From assembly GCF_001653715.1 (NCBI RefSeq), contig NZ_LWHQ01000010.1, positions 1-62,415 of the forward strand: a DNA stretch of 62,415 nt, read 5' to 3'. The stretch's first letter is position 1. The number at the start of each line of letters is the position of its first letter. Source of the stretch: Methylobacterium platani (lineage in GTDB: Bacteria; Pseudomonadota; Alphaproteobacteria; Rhizobiales; Beijerinckiaceae). This document shows positions 28,659-36,450 of the stretch, one piece after another. Under the pieces are notes generated by a model that saw nothing but the letters and a program-made list of their open reading frames with translations, made no database searches and was not told the origin of the DNA. A program made the translations under genes and the position numbers.

Positions 28659-29731
28659 CCCTGCGCGGCGGCCAGGAACTCGGCGACCGCGACCGAGCAG
28701 CCGCGCGAGGCCGAGCCCTCGACCCGTCCGAGCAGCCGGAAGCCGCCGGGCACGATCACCCCGGCATCCTCGGTGAGGATCGCCGAGACGGAGTTGAAGT
28801 GGGCGAGGTCGTGATGGACCAGCACGCCGGGCTCGCCCTCGGGCAGGTCGGCGCCGGTGAGCGGATCGACGACGCGGCTGCGGATCCAGTGCGGGCCGGA
28901 CTTCACCGGCGGGCAGACCGCGTTGCCGTCGTCGTAGAACTGGGTGCTCAGCTCGGTCATGCCGTACATGTTGAGGCAGGATTCGCGCGGAACCCCGAAC
29001 GCCTCCGACAGCCCGTCGTAGAACGCCTCCGGCTCGATCTCCCGCGACTGGCCCTTGAAGCCGCCGGTCTCGAAGAGAAAGCTGCCCGGCGGCAGGGCGA
29101 AGCGGCGGCCCTGCTCGCGCAACGCATCCAGCACCGGGACGAAGGCGTAGGTGGCGCCGAGCAGCGCATACGGCGCGCCCGACGCCTCGGCCTCCCCGAG
29201 GGCGGCGAGCAAGGCGGGCAGGTCGAGGCCGGCCGGGCCGACGAAGACCGCGCTGGCGGGCGTGCCGAACCGCTCAGCCGCCAGGGCGAGATAGTGCGCG
29301 AGGGAGGAATTCGGCAGCGCCGCCTCGTCCGGGAACAGGATCCCCATCCGGATCGCCTCGCGCCCGCGCATGATCCGGGCGGCGAAGCCCGCGAGCATCG
29401 AGGCGTCGTAGACCGCCAGCGTCGGGTGGTAGCTGCGCCCGCGCCCGCTCCCGGTCGTGCCGCTCGTCATGAACACCCGCACGGCCTCGTCCGGCGGGCG
29501 GCAGCTCAGGGTCAGGTCCTTGAACGCCTTGATCGGCACCGCCGGGATGTCGCGCCAGCGCCGCACCGTGAGCGGCGTGCGCCCGCGCTGTTGCGCGAAC
29601 CGCCGGTAGGGCGCGTTGTGCTTGAACTGGTAGGCGAAGAGCCGCAGGGCCAGCGCCTCGAACTCGTCGTCGCCCGCCCCGTTCCGACCGATGAAGGCCA
29701 GGAGCGCGTCGACGATCTCCTCTTGCGACAT
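28655..29731 (-). CDS. Acyl-protein synthetase, LuxE type
   Basis: This 358-residue adenylate-forming enzyme of the LuxE family has the AMP-binding loop TSGTTGSGRGRSY at residues 89-101, NMYGMTELSTQFYDD as the adenylation motif, and a Cys at about residue 345, thirteen residues from the end. In Vibrio LuxE the acylated Cys364 lies fourteen residues from the C-terminus, so the acyl-accepting residue appears to be kept. It would activate a carboxylate as acyl-AMP, load it on the Cys and pass it to the LuxC-like partner. ATG 29731 has GAGGTAG in front; the open frame upstream runs into the riboswitch and is not coding. Confidence 0.86.
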   Translation of the reverse strand: MSQEEIVDALLAFIGRNGAGDDEFEALALRLFAYQFKHNAPYRRFAQQRGRTPLTVRRWRDIPAVPIKAFKDLTLSCRPPDEAVRVFMTSGTTGSGRGRSYHPTLAVYDASMLAGFAARIMRGREAIRMGILFPDEAALPNSSLAHYLALAAERFGTPASAVFVGPAGLDLPALLAALGEAEASGAPYALLGATYAFVPVLDALREQGRRFALPPGSFLFETGGFKGQSREIEPEAFYDGLSEAFGVPRESCLNMYGMTELSTQFYDDGNAVCPPVKSGPHWIRSRVVDPLTGADLPEGEPGVLVHHDLAHFNSVSAILTEDAGVIVPGGFRLLGRVEGSASRGCSVAVAEFLAAAQG

Positions 29732-29830
29732 GACGGCTACCTCGCGCCCGTCCTCGGGGCGACGGCCGTGCCGGCGCAGACCATGCGTGAAGTGACGGCG
29801 CGCTCGGCCTTCGAGCCCGTGCCGGTCCCG

Positions 29831-29935
29831 CATCCCTACGCCGGCATGACCCGGATCAGGTTCATAGGGTCACCGCGGCGCCCGGACGGACCCGGACCGG
29901 CGGAATCTCAGCCTCCTCGCGAGGCTCCCCTGGGA
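29831..29935 (-). promoter_or_regulatory. TPP riboswitch (THI element)
   Basis: On the minus strand this 105-base segment has the conserved thiamine pyrophosphate aptamer: GGGGAGCCTC, GGCTGAGATT for the pyrimidine-binding arm, then CCCTATGAACCTGATC and GTCATGCCGGCGTAGGGA for the diphosphate arm and closing helix. It ends 99 bases before the LuxE-like ATG, a usual spacing for an expression platform acting on the ribosome site GAGGTAG. High TPP should shut down the whole six-gene operon. I did not resolve an antiterminator. Confidence 0.95.
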
Positions 29936-30470
29936 GCGGTGGAGAGTGGGGGGCGCGGGGACGGGTGTCAAGTTGGGGAGACGGCCCGGCCTTTTCGGCA
30001 GAATGGTCGATCCTGCCGGAGGCGATCTGCCGGACGCGACTGCCCCGCCGAACCCCGACCCTTTCCACCGCCACCAGTTCCTCGAACATGGGCTTCGGAT
30101 TTCGATGCATCTGTCGCCGCTAAACTGAAATGGTATCTTCAAATTTGTTACAAAATGCATTCTAATACGACGAAATTTGACAGGAAATTGCTGTTGATTT
30201 TGTGATAGCGACTAATTTTCTAAGATTATTGCTGGAACAAGATGCGCATCACGACCGATCGCGGAAATCTGACATGATCATTTGCTTGATCGCAATCTGG
30301 TCCGCCTGATAAGGGGACGAACAGCTCCGCAATGTCCGTTGCAGGCCTATGGATCTGCAGCATTCTTGTCGTGGCCGTTGCGGGATACGGAGGGAGAGTC
30401 TCGCGTTTCCGCCGCCGATCGCGGCCCGACTCTCGAAGAACCGGGAAACGCATCAGAAGAAAGGTTCGCG
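29936..30470. other. AT-rich intergenic region before the orphan toxin
   Basis: The left part (to about 30100) should contain the promoter of the riboswitch operon on the minus strand. From about 30120 to 30260 the sequence becomes strongly AT-rich (TATCTTCAAATTTG, AATTTGACAGGAAATTGC), unlike the rest of the window. Between 30282 and 30470 a frame open to the toxin continues upstream but shows no antitoxin-like domain. No gene can be supported here. Confidence 0.55.
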
Positions 30471-30896
30471 GTGGCTATACGGGAGCACCCGACACTCGGT
30501 GTCGTCTTGCTGTGTGATTTCAACGTCGGCTTCAAGGTGCCGGAAATGGTCAAGCGTCGGCCTTGCGTGGTCATCAGTCCAAAAATTGCATCGCGCCCTG
30601 GATTATGCACGGTCGTTGCATTGAGTACCGATCCGCCCGATCCCGTGATGCCCTATCACAGGCAGATCGATCTGCGGCCTCAGCTTCCGGAGCCGTGGGA
30701 CAGCGATGGCGTATGGGTCAAGGGTGACATGGTGAATACCGTCGCGTTCCATCGTCTTGATTTTTTCCGGACCGGAAAAACGGCTGCCGGTAAGCGCTCA
30801 TATCTCTATACTCCCCTGGATGGCGATACCATCAAGATCATCCGGGGCTGCGTCTTGAGAGCGATGGGCCTATCGGGGTTGACGAGACACCTGTGA
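30471..30896 (+). CDS. Orphan MazF/PemK-type toxin
   Basis: This 141-residue protein has the MazF/PemK ribonuclease fold: GVVLLCDFN at the start, PEMVKRRPCVVISPKI with the conserved RRP loop, CTVVALSTDPPDP, and WVKGDMVNTVAFHRLDF. MazF-type toxins cut mRNA at short sites. The start chosen is GTG 30471, preceded by AGAAGAAAGG; the frame also opens upstream but without matching sequence. No antitoxin gene is recognisable on either side. Codon use is less GC-biased than its neighbours, consistent with transfer. Some chromosomal members of this subgroup are solitary. Confidence 0.8.
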   Translation: MAIREHPTLGVVLLCDFNVGFKVPEMVKRRPCVVISPKIASRPGLCTVVALSTDPPDPVMPYHRQIDLRPQLPEPWDSDGVWVKGDMVNTVAFHRLDFFRTGKTAAGKRSYLYTPLDGDTIKIIRGCVLRAMGLSGLTRHL

Positions 30897-31009
30897 TGTC
30901 CCATATACCTCATCGTTAGCGGCTCTCGGCAACGATCCGCGTCTAAGACCCCGCGAGGGGCCGTCGCAGCGCCGGGTGATACCAAGCCTATGCTGCGACG
31001 CAGATTTGA

Positions 31010-31043
31010 CAGGCAGAGGTTCAAATCCCCTGAGCCTCGACCA
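31010..31043 (+). other. tRNA 3'-end-like sequence with CCA
   Basis: The sequence AGAGGTTCAAATCCCCT is a T-arm-like stem-loop with one central mismatch, and it is followed by GAGCCTCGACCA, ending in CCA. No complete tRNA can be folded: a partner for the acceptor (CGAGG) is found only imperfectly at 30953. It may be an attachment-site remnant left by an integrated element, or chance. Confidence 0.35.
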
Positions 31044-31088
31044 TAAGCGAGGATTCAGCTGAGCGGGAAGGCGTTCGGCGGAGATCGA

Positions 31089-31107
31089 GGGGGCCTTCGC
31101 GGCCCCC
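31089..31107 (-). terminator. GC-rich hairpin, possible terminator of the TetR gene
   Basis: GGGGGCC (31089-31095) pairs perfectly with GGCCCCC (31101-31107) around a five-base loop. It lies 70 bases beyond the TetR stop in the direction of that gene. There is no long T run on either side, so termination efficiency is doubtful. Confidence 0.45.
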
Positions 31108-31176
31108 TTGCCCGTCCTGCCTTCCGCTTCCCCGGTCCTGAACGGCGACGTGATCGGCCGGGGCGGATCGCGATCC

Positions 31177-31764
31177 TCACGCCCGCACCAACCCCTCGGC
31201 GAGCCGCCGGAAGGCATCGAGCGCCTTGGCCAGCACCGCTTCCGGCTCGTCCGAGGCCGCGACCCACAGGGCGGCGTGGAGCGAGGCGCCGTTGAGCAGC
31301 CGGGCCGCCGCCTCCGGGTCGACCGGCGGGATCGCGCCGTCCGCGACCAGGGCGCGGATGCGGCGGGTGGTCTCGGCGAGGCAGGCGTTCTGGGTCGGCC
31401 AGCGCGACGGATCGCCGAGCACCGCCGGCCCGTCGAGGAGCAGGATGCGCTGGATCTCCGGCTCCAGCGCCATCTCGAGATAGGCGCGGTACTCGTCGAG
31501 GAGCCCGCGCCACGGGGTCTCCGCCCGCTCGCCGACGACCGCGAGACGTGCCGCCATCTCCCCGTCGATCTGCGCGATGACCGCCTGGAGCAGCCCCTTC
31601 TTGTCGCCGAAATGGTGATAGAGCGCGCCGCGCGTCAGCCCGGCCCCGGCGGTGAGTTCGTCCATCGAGGCGTCCGCGAAGCCCGTCTCGGCGAAGGCCT
31701 GCCGGGCGGCCCGAACGAGCTTGGCCTTCGTCTCCTCCATCATCTGCGCGCGTCGTCCGGCCAC
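31177..31764 (-). CDS. TetR-family repressor of the RidA-type gene
   Basis: This 195-residue TetR regulator has the helix-turn-helix at about residues 28-60 (ASMDELTAGAGLTRGALYHHFGDKKGLL). The GTG at 31764 is chosen because GAGGGG precedes it; the longer frame begins inside the operator cluster. It is divergent from the RidA-like gene, and three near-identical palindromes lie between them, so it very likely represses both genes. The inducer is unknown. Confidence 0.87.
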   Translation of the reverse strand: MAGRRAQMMEETKAKLVRAARQAFAETGFADASMDELTAGAGLTRGALYHHFGDKKGLLQAVIAQIDGEMAARLAVVGERAETPWRGLLDEYRAYLEMALEPEIQRILLLDGPAVLGDPSRWPTQNACLAETTRRIRALVADGAIPPVDPEAAARLLNGASLHAALWVAASDEPEAVLAKALDAFRRLAEGLVRA

Positions 31765-31783
31765 CGCACATCCCCTCTTTCGA

Positions 31784-31848
31784 CATACGTCTCGTATGTG
31801 AATTGACATACGGAGCGTATGCATGTTCATTCGCATACGGCCCGTATA
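31784..31848. promoter_or_regulatory. Three palindromic TetR operators, CATACG-N3-CGTATG
   Basis: Palindromes at 31784-31798 (CATACGTCTCGTATG), 31807-31821 (CATACGGAGCGTATG) and 31834-31848 (CATACGGCCCGTATA) share six-base arms with a three-base centre; only the last base of the third deviates. Start-to-start distances are 23 and 27 bases. They fill the gap between the divergent TetR and RidA-like genes and would let several dimers bind side by side. Confidence 0.85.
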
Positions 31849-31875
31849 TCAATCGGCGGGCCGGAGGAGCAATCG

Positions 31876-32286
31876 ATGAGGCAGGCTGCCCCCACCCGCG
31901 ACGCGATCGTCCCGCCCGGCCGTCAAGCGCTTTACGAGCGGCACCGCTACTCGGCGGCGATCCGCTCCGGCGACCTCCTGTTCGTCTCCGGCCAGGTCGG
32001 AAGCCGCGAGGACGGCTCGCCCGAGCCCGATTTCGAGGCCCAGGTCGCCCTGGCCTTCACCCGGCTCTCGGCGGTGCTGGCGGCGGCGGGCTGCACCTTC
32101 GACGACGTCGTCGACGTGACGACCTTCCACACCGATCCGGCGGCGCAGTTCGACGCGGTGATGCGGGTGCGCGACGGCGTGATCGGGGCGGCGCCCTACC
32201 CGAACTGGACCGCGGTCGGGGTCACCTGGCTCGCCGGGTTCGACTTCGAGATCAAGGCGATCGCGCGCATCCCGGCCGCCGCCTGA
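31876..32286 (+). CDS. RidA (YjgF/YER057c) family protein
   Basis: This 136-residue protein of the RidA superfamily has SAAIRSGDLLFVSGQVG near the N-terminus and DVVDVTTFHTD in the middle. RidA enzymes hydrolyse reactive enamine/imine intermediates. The usual active-site Arg of archetypal RidA (in CVEV.RLPK-like ends) is not evident: the end reads FDFEIKAIARIP, so it may belong to another Rid subfamily. ATG 31876 follows GGAGGAGC. It is under the divergent TetR and its triple operator. Confidence 0.85.
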   Translation: MRQAAPTRDAIVPPGRQALYERHRYSAAIRSGDLLFVSGQVGSREDGSPEPDFEAQVALAFTRLSAVLAAAGCTFDDVVDVTTFHTDPAAQFDAVMRVRDGVIGAAPYPNWTAVGVTWLAGFDFEIKAIARIPAAA

Positions 32287-32305
32287 TCCGGCGGCCCGGG
32301 GGCGG

Positions 32306-33634
32306 TCAGAGCCCTGCCGGCGAGTCCTCGGAGCGGCCGGCGCGGACCCGGACGTAGACGGCGAGGAGCGCCACCGGTACCCCGATCAGCGAGGTCAGGA
32401 CGAAGAACAGGGGAAAGCCGGTCCGCTCGACGATGAAGCCGGAGAAGCCCGCGAGCACGCTGCCGGGAAAGGCGCAGAGCGAGGTCAGGAGCCCGAACTG
32501 GCTCGCTGCGTGCTCGGTCGCGGCGAGGCTCGACATGTAGGTGATGAGCACCACCGAGGCGAAGGCGTAGGCGAATCCGTCGATGCCGACGGTGACCGCG
32601 AAGGTCCAGAACGCCCGGCCGCCGTCGCCGCCATGCGCGGCGAGATAGGCGAGACTCAGATGCGAGGCCGAGGCCGCGACCGTGCCGACGAGGAGGCTCG
32701 GCAGCATGCCGATCCGCGGGATGAGCGATCCGGCGAGGAAGGTGCCGCCGAGCCCGATCCAGAAGCCGAACAGCTTGGTGACGGTGGCGATGTCGGTGTT
32801 GGAGAAGCCCTGGTGCTTGAACAGCGGCACCGCCATCGCGGTGGCGATGTAGCCCGGCATGCGGAAGCCCGCGACGAGCAGCAGGATCGCCGGCGCCATC
32901 GGGCCGAGCCGCCGCAGGAGGTCGCGGATCGGCGCCCACACCGTCTCGACGAGGCCGGCGCGCGGCGCGGGAGGCGCCCGGCCCCGGTCCAGGTCCGAGG
33001 GCGGCTCGGGGGCGAGGATCGCGGCGGCCATGCCGACCAGCATCAGGGCACCCATGGCCAGGTAGGCGCCGCGCCAGCCGATTCGGTCGGCCAGCAGCAG
33101 CGCGCCGGCGCCGGCCGCGAGGTTGCCGATCCGCCAGCCGATCTCCGTCCAGGACGACAGCACGGCCTGCTTCTCGGGCGGCCGCACGCTGGTGATGCGC
33201 CAGCCGTCGATGACGAGGTCGAGGGTCGCGCCGGCAAATCCCAGCGCTACCGAGAAGGCGATCGTCCAGGCGAGCCAGTGGGCCGGATCGCCGAAGGCGA
33301 TGCCGCCGAGCATCGCCATGACGCCGGCTTGCGCCGCGACGATCCAGCCGCGGCGCCGGCCGAGCCGGCGCCCGAGCAGCGGCGGGTCGATGCGGTCGAG
33401 GAAAGGGGCCCAGAGGAACTTGAACTTGTAGGCCAGGGTCATCTCGCTCAGGAGCCCGATCGTGGCGAGCGAGATGCCGGCGTCGGAGAGCCACGCCGCC
33501 TGCGTCCCGTAGACGAGCAGGAACGGGATGCCGGAGGTGAAGCCGAGCCCCAGCGCCGGCGCGATCCGCCGATCGGTGAACAGGGCCGACCAGAACGGGG
33601 TCGGCGCGGTCGAGGGGGCGGCCGGTGCGGTCAT
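32306..33634 (-). CDS. AmpG-like MFS transporter
   Basis: This 442-residue MFS permease resembles AmpG, the inner-membrane importer of anhydro-muropeptides for cell-wall recycling. The N-terminal segment LGFTSGIPFLLVYGTQAAWLS and the loop KFLWAPFLDRIDPP are typical of AmpG, as is TLDLVIDGWRITSV in TM5. About 12 hydrophobic segments are visible. ATG 33634 is preferred because the extension upstream is not conserved. The gene stands alone, with no ampC or nagZ next to it. Confidence 0.82.
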   Translation of the reverse strand: MTAPAAPSTAPTPFWSALFTDRRIAPALGLGFTSGIPFLLVYGTQAAWLSDAGISLATIGLLSEMTLAYKFKFLWAPFLDRIDPPLLGRRLGRRRGWIVAAQAGVMAMLGGIAFGDPAHWLAWTIAFSVALGFAGATLDLVIDGWRITSVRPPEKQAVLSSWTEIGWRIGNLAAGAGALLLADRIGWRGAYLAMGALMLVGMAAAILAPEPPSDLDRGRAPPAPRAGLVETVWAPIRDLLRRLGPMAPAILLLVAGFRMPGYIATAMAVPLFKHQGFSNTDIATVTKLFGFWIGLGGTFLAGSLIPRIGMLPSLLVGTVAASASHLSLAYLAAHGGDGGRAFWTFAVTVGIDGFAYAFASVVLITYMSSLAATEHAASQFGLLTSLCAFPGSVLAGFSGFIVERTGFPLFFVLTSLIGVPVALLAVYVRVRAGRSEDSPAGL

Positions 33635-33788
33635 GCTCGATCGGGCTCGCGGAAGACCGCCATTACGGCTCAGGTCGGGGCATCCTGCCACAACCGGCCC
33701 GCGGGACGGCCGTTCCGCGAACGAGGGAGGACGAAGCGGCGCTTCGAGGCCGTTTTGCCCGATATCGCCGCGGGACGGCGTCGGTCCC

Positions 33789-34817
33789 TCAGCGCCTCAC
33801 CGCCTCCGCCTGCGGCAGCCCGGCGCCCGTCCGCGCGAACGGGTTGCCCGGCACCCGCGGGGCGAACCGGAACAAACCGGCGGGCGCGACCGCCTCCAGC
33901 TCGCCCGCCGCGAGGTCGCGGGCGATCACCACCACGAAGGACGCGGCGTCCGCGCCGGGCCGGCCGAAGGGGCGGGGCCGCGAGAACAGCGTGCCGACGC
34001 TCTCGACCAGGAGCGGGCGGTCGGATTCGGCGATCCCCACCAGGCCCTTGAGGCGCAGGAGCCGCTCGCCGAGCCGGCCGGCGAGGTTGTCGAGCCAGGC
34101 CGCCAGGTCGTCGTAGGGGAGGGGGACGTTCGGGCGGGCGAGCCAGACCGCGACGCGGGGATGCGCGCCGACGGGCTCCGGCGCGAGCAGCGCCGGGTCG
34201 AGGCCGGCGCCGGAGAGCGGCGCGAAGGCCGCCGCCACCGCGCCGCGGCGGTCGGGATCGGCCACCGTCTCGGCGAGGGGGTTGATCCCGGCGATCTCCG
34301 CCCGGGCCGCGCCGAGACGGTCGGGGGGCGCGGCGTCGAGCTTGGTGAGCGCGATGCGGTGGGCGGCGGCCCATTGCGCCGCGGCCTCCTCGAACCCGGC
34401 GGTCTCCGGCCCGCGCAGCGCATCGTAGGTCGCGACGACCGCGACCCGCATCGGAAACCCGGCGAGGCTCGCGAGCTGGCGCAGGACCGGCCCGGGCTTC
34501 GACAGGCCGCTCGTCTCGAGCACGATGCGCCGCAGCGGGCCCGAGGATTCCGGCCGCTCGGCGGCGAGCAGCGCCTCGACGGTGCGGGCGAGGTCGCTGG
34601 TCATCTGGCAGCAGACGCAGCCATTCGCCAGCATCGTCATGGGGACGTCGCCCCCGGTCTCGCGCAGGATCAGCCCGTCGAGACCGATCTCGCCGGCCTC
34701 GTTGACGATGACCGCCGTGTCGGCGGCCTCCGGCAGGGCGAGGTAGTCGCGCAGGAGCGTCGTTTTCCCCGAGCCGAGGAAGCCGGTGAGGACGACGAAG
34801 TCGAGGCTGTCGGTCAC
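33789..34817 (-). CDS. COG0523 GTPase, probable metallochaperone
   Basis: This 342-residue G3E GTPase of the COG0523 (CobW/YjiA/ZNG1) group has the P-loop GFLGSGKTTLL, the metal-binding CxCC motif in NGCVCCQM, IVLETSGLSKP as the switch region and ALTKLD for guanine recognition. Family members insert zinc, cobalt or other metals into client enzymes. It starts with GTG overlapping the stop of the amidohydrolase gene (GTGA). That tight coupling makes the metal-dependent amidohydrolase its likely client. The C-terminal domain ends without a His-rich tail. Confidence 0.88.
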   Translation of the reverse strand: MTDSLDFVVLTGFLGSGKTTLLRDYLALPEAADTAVIVNEAGEIGLDGLILRETGGDVPMTMLANGCVCCQMTSDLARTVEALLAAERPESSGPLRRIVLETSGLSKPGPVLRQLASLAGFPMRVAVVATYDALRGPETAGFEEAAAQWAAAHRIALTKLDAAPPDRLGAARAEIAGINPLAETVADPDRRGAVAAAFAPLSGAGLDPALLAPEPVGAHPRVAVWLARPNVPLPYDDLAAWLDNLAGRLGERLLRLKGLVGIAESDRPLLVESVGTLFSRPRPFGRPGADAASFVVVIARDLAAGELEAVAPAGLFRFAPRVPGNPFARTGAGLPQAEAVRR

Positions 34818-36424
34818 GGCGCCGCCCGGCCGGGCTCGGCGTACCGGGCCGGCACCGCCTCGTCCCAGGTCGCCTTGACGAGGGCGCGCACGTCGGCGAG
34901 CAGTTCGGCGGTGTCGTAGATCACCCCGTCCTTGATCGTGTACTTGAGGCCCCGGTGCCAGGTGGCGCCGTTCGTCGCCTCGTCGAGGCGCAGCGCCCCG
35001 GTGCCGTAGAGCAGCTTGAAGTCGGTGAGCGGGTTGTGATCGTGGACCAGGAGGTCGGCGCGCTTGCCGACCTCGACCGTGCCGATCTCGTCCTCGAGCC
35101 CGCACAGCGCCGCGCCCTGCGAGGTCGCGGCGCGCACCACCTCCAGCGGGTGGAAGCCCGCCTCCTGCAACAGCTCCAGCTCGCGGATGTAGCCGAAGCC
35201 GAAGATCTGGTAGATGAACCCCGAATCCGAGCCGGCGCAGACCCGGCCGCCGCGGTTCTTGTACTCGTTGATGAAGGCCATCCAGAGCCGGTAGTTCTCC
35301 TTCCACTCGATCTCGTTCTGGGTCGACCAGCGATACCAGTACGAGCCGTGGCCGCCGCGCTGCGGCGTGAAGTAGTCCCACATCGACTTCCAGGTATACT
35401 CCTTGTGCCAGTCGGCCTGGCGCGCCCGCATCAGGTCGCGGTTGGCGTCGTAGATCGTGAAGGTCGGCACGAAGGTGAAGCCGAGCTCCAGGAACCGCTC
35501 CAGGGTCTCGTTCCATTTCTTCGATCCGGGCTCGGCGCCCTGCCGGAACATCTGGCCGGAGACCGAGAAGCGGAAGTATTCATCGTTGTAGTCGTAATCG
35601 AGCGGGAAGTTCTGCACCACCCGGTCCTCGAACAGGGCCTCGGGCAGGCCGTAATAATGCTCGGCGCTGGTCAGCCCCCAGCCGGCGGTGGTGAGCGCGT
35701 TCATCCGCGTCACCGCCATCTGGGCGTGGTGGCAGCCGGATTTGAGCCCGAGCTTCGCGCACTCGTCGAGGGCTGCCTCCATGATGGCGGGCGGCGCGCC
35801 GAAGAACTTCACCCCGTCGGCGCCGCGCTCCTTGAGCTTGCGCAACCACACCCGCCCTTCCTCGGGGGTGTGGATCAGCTTCAGCATGTCGTTGACGGCG
35901 GGAAAGTAGCTGTAGGCGAGAAGCCGCGGTGCCGCGATCTCGTTGGCCGCCGCGCGCCTCTTCTGGTCGAGCATCCAGTCGAGGCCGTTGAACGAGCCCA
36001 TCTCGCGCACCGTGGTGACGCCGTGGGCGAGCCAGAGCTTGTAGACGTACTCGACCGGCGGCACCCAGCCGTTGGCGGCGTGGTAGGCGACGCCGGCATG
36101 GGCGTGGCAATCGACGAAGCCGGGGGTCACCCACTTAGCCCGGCAATCGATCTCGTGGTCGCCGGGCGCCGGGCGGTTGGCGGTGTTCGCGAGGTTGCCG
36201 GTGACCTTCTTCAGCTGCACGATGCGGCCGTTCTCGACCACGATGTCGGTCGGGCCGATCGGCGGCGCGCCGGTGCCGTCGATGACGGTGGCGGCCCGTA
36301 GCACCAGGCGCTTGTGCGGCCCGATCCCGCGGTCGCGGGAGGTCGAGGGCACCAGGGGCGGCTGGCCGGCCTTGGCCCGCTCGGCGGCAAGTTCGTTGCC
36401 GGCGAGGATGGGGGCGTCGCTCAT
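34814..36424 (-). CDS. Amidohydrolase-superfamily metalloenzyme
   Basis: This 536-residue enzyme has the imidazolonepropionase/prolidase-like amidohydrolase pattern: HxH in FVDCHAHAG, a candidate carboxylated Lys in GVKFFGAPP, single His in SGCHHAQ and SAEHYYG, and the catalytic Asp in CAGSDSG. The binuclear site should hold zinc or a similar metal. It lies behind an ABC permease gene of a polyamine-type importer and in front of a metallochaperone GTPase. The importer probably brings its substrate, likely an amide or cyclic compound. An ATG at 36424 with GGAGGA in front begins the gene. Confidence 0.87.
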   Translation of the reverse strand: MSDAPILAGNELAAERAKAGQPPLVPSTSRDRGIGPHKRLVLRAATVIDGTGAPPIGPTDIVVENGRIVQLKKVTGNLANTANRPAPGDHEIDCRAKWVTPGFVDCHAHAGVAYHAANGWVPPVEYVYKLWLAHGVTTVREMGSFNGLDWMLDQKRRAAANEIAAPRLLAYSYFPAVNDMLKLIHTPEEGRVWLRKLKERGADGVKFFGAPPAIMEAALDECAKLGLKSGCHHAQMAVTRMNALTTAGWGLTSAEHYYGLPEALFEDRVVQNFPLDYDYNDEYFRFSVSGQMFRQGAEPGSKKWNETLERFLELGFTFVPTFTIYDANRDLMRARQADWHKEYTWKSMWDYFTPQRGGHGSYWYRWSTQNEIEWKENYRLWMAFINEYKNRGGRVCAGSDSGFIYQIFGFGYIRELELLQEAGFHPLEVVRAATSQGAALCGLEDEIGTVEVGKRADLLVHDHNPLTDFKLLYGTGALRLDEATNGATWHRGLKYTIKDGVIYDTAELLADVRALVKATWDEAVPARYAEPGRAAP

Positions 36425-36450
36425 GGTGTCCTCCCGTTTTGTCGTTAGTT

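Larger units (their letters stand above)
30897..31176. other. Intergenic region with structured and tRNA-like sequence
   Basis: No gene is seen. Bases 30963-31000 form a strong hairpin (GTCGCAGC with GCTGCGAC), 31010-31043 look like the 3' end of a tRNA, and 31089-31107 form a GC-rich hairpin that may end the TetR transcript. The region borders the lower-GC toxin patch. Confidence 0.6.

Noticed and set aside
29862..30110. Minus-strand 82-residue frame upstream of the TPP riboswitch
   Set aside because: It runs into the aptamer and shows no domain; the riboswitch leader explains the sequence better.
30282..30470. N-terminal extension or upstream antitoxin for the MazF-type toxin
   Set aside because: The sequence does not resemble an antitoxin DNA-binding domain, and the toxin fold starts right after GTG 30471 with a good ribosome site.
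30900..30935. Minus-strand translation contains a run like a tmRNA tag (AANDE)
   Set aside because: No stop follows in the position expected for a tag, and the tRNA-like end is on the other strand. No tmRNA coding piece follows the CCA either, so it is taken as chance.
31010..31043. Complete tRNA ending at the CCA
   Set aside because: No proper acceptor partner, D arm or anticodon arm could be folded in the 90 bases upstream; reported only as tRNA-like.
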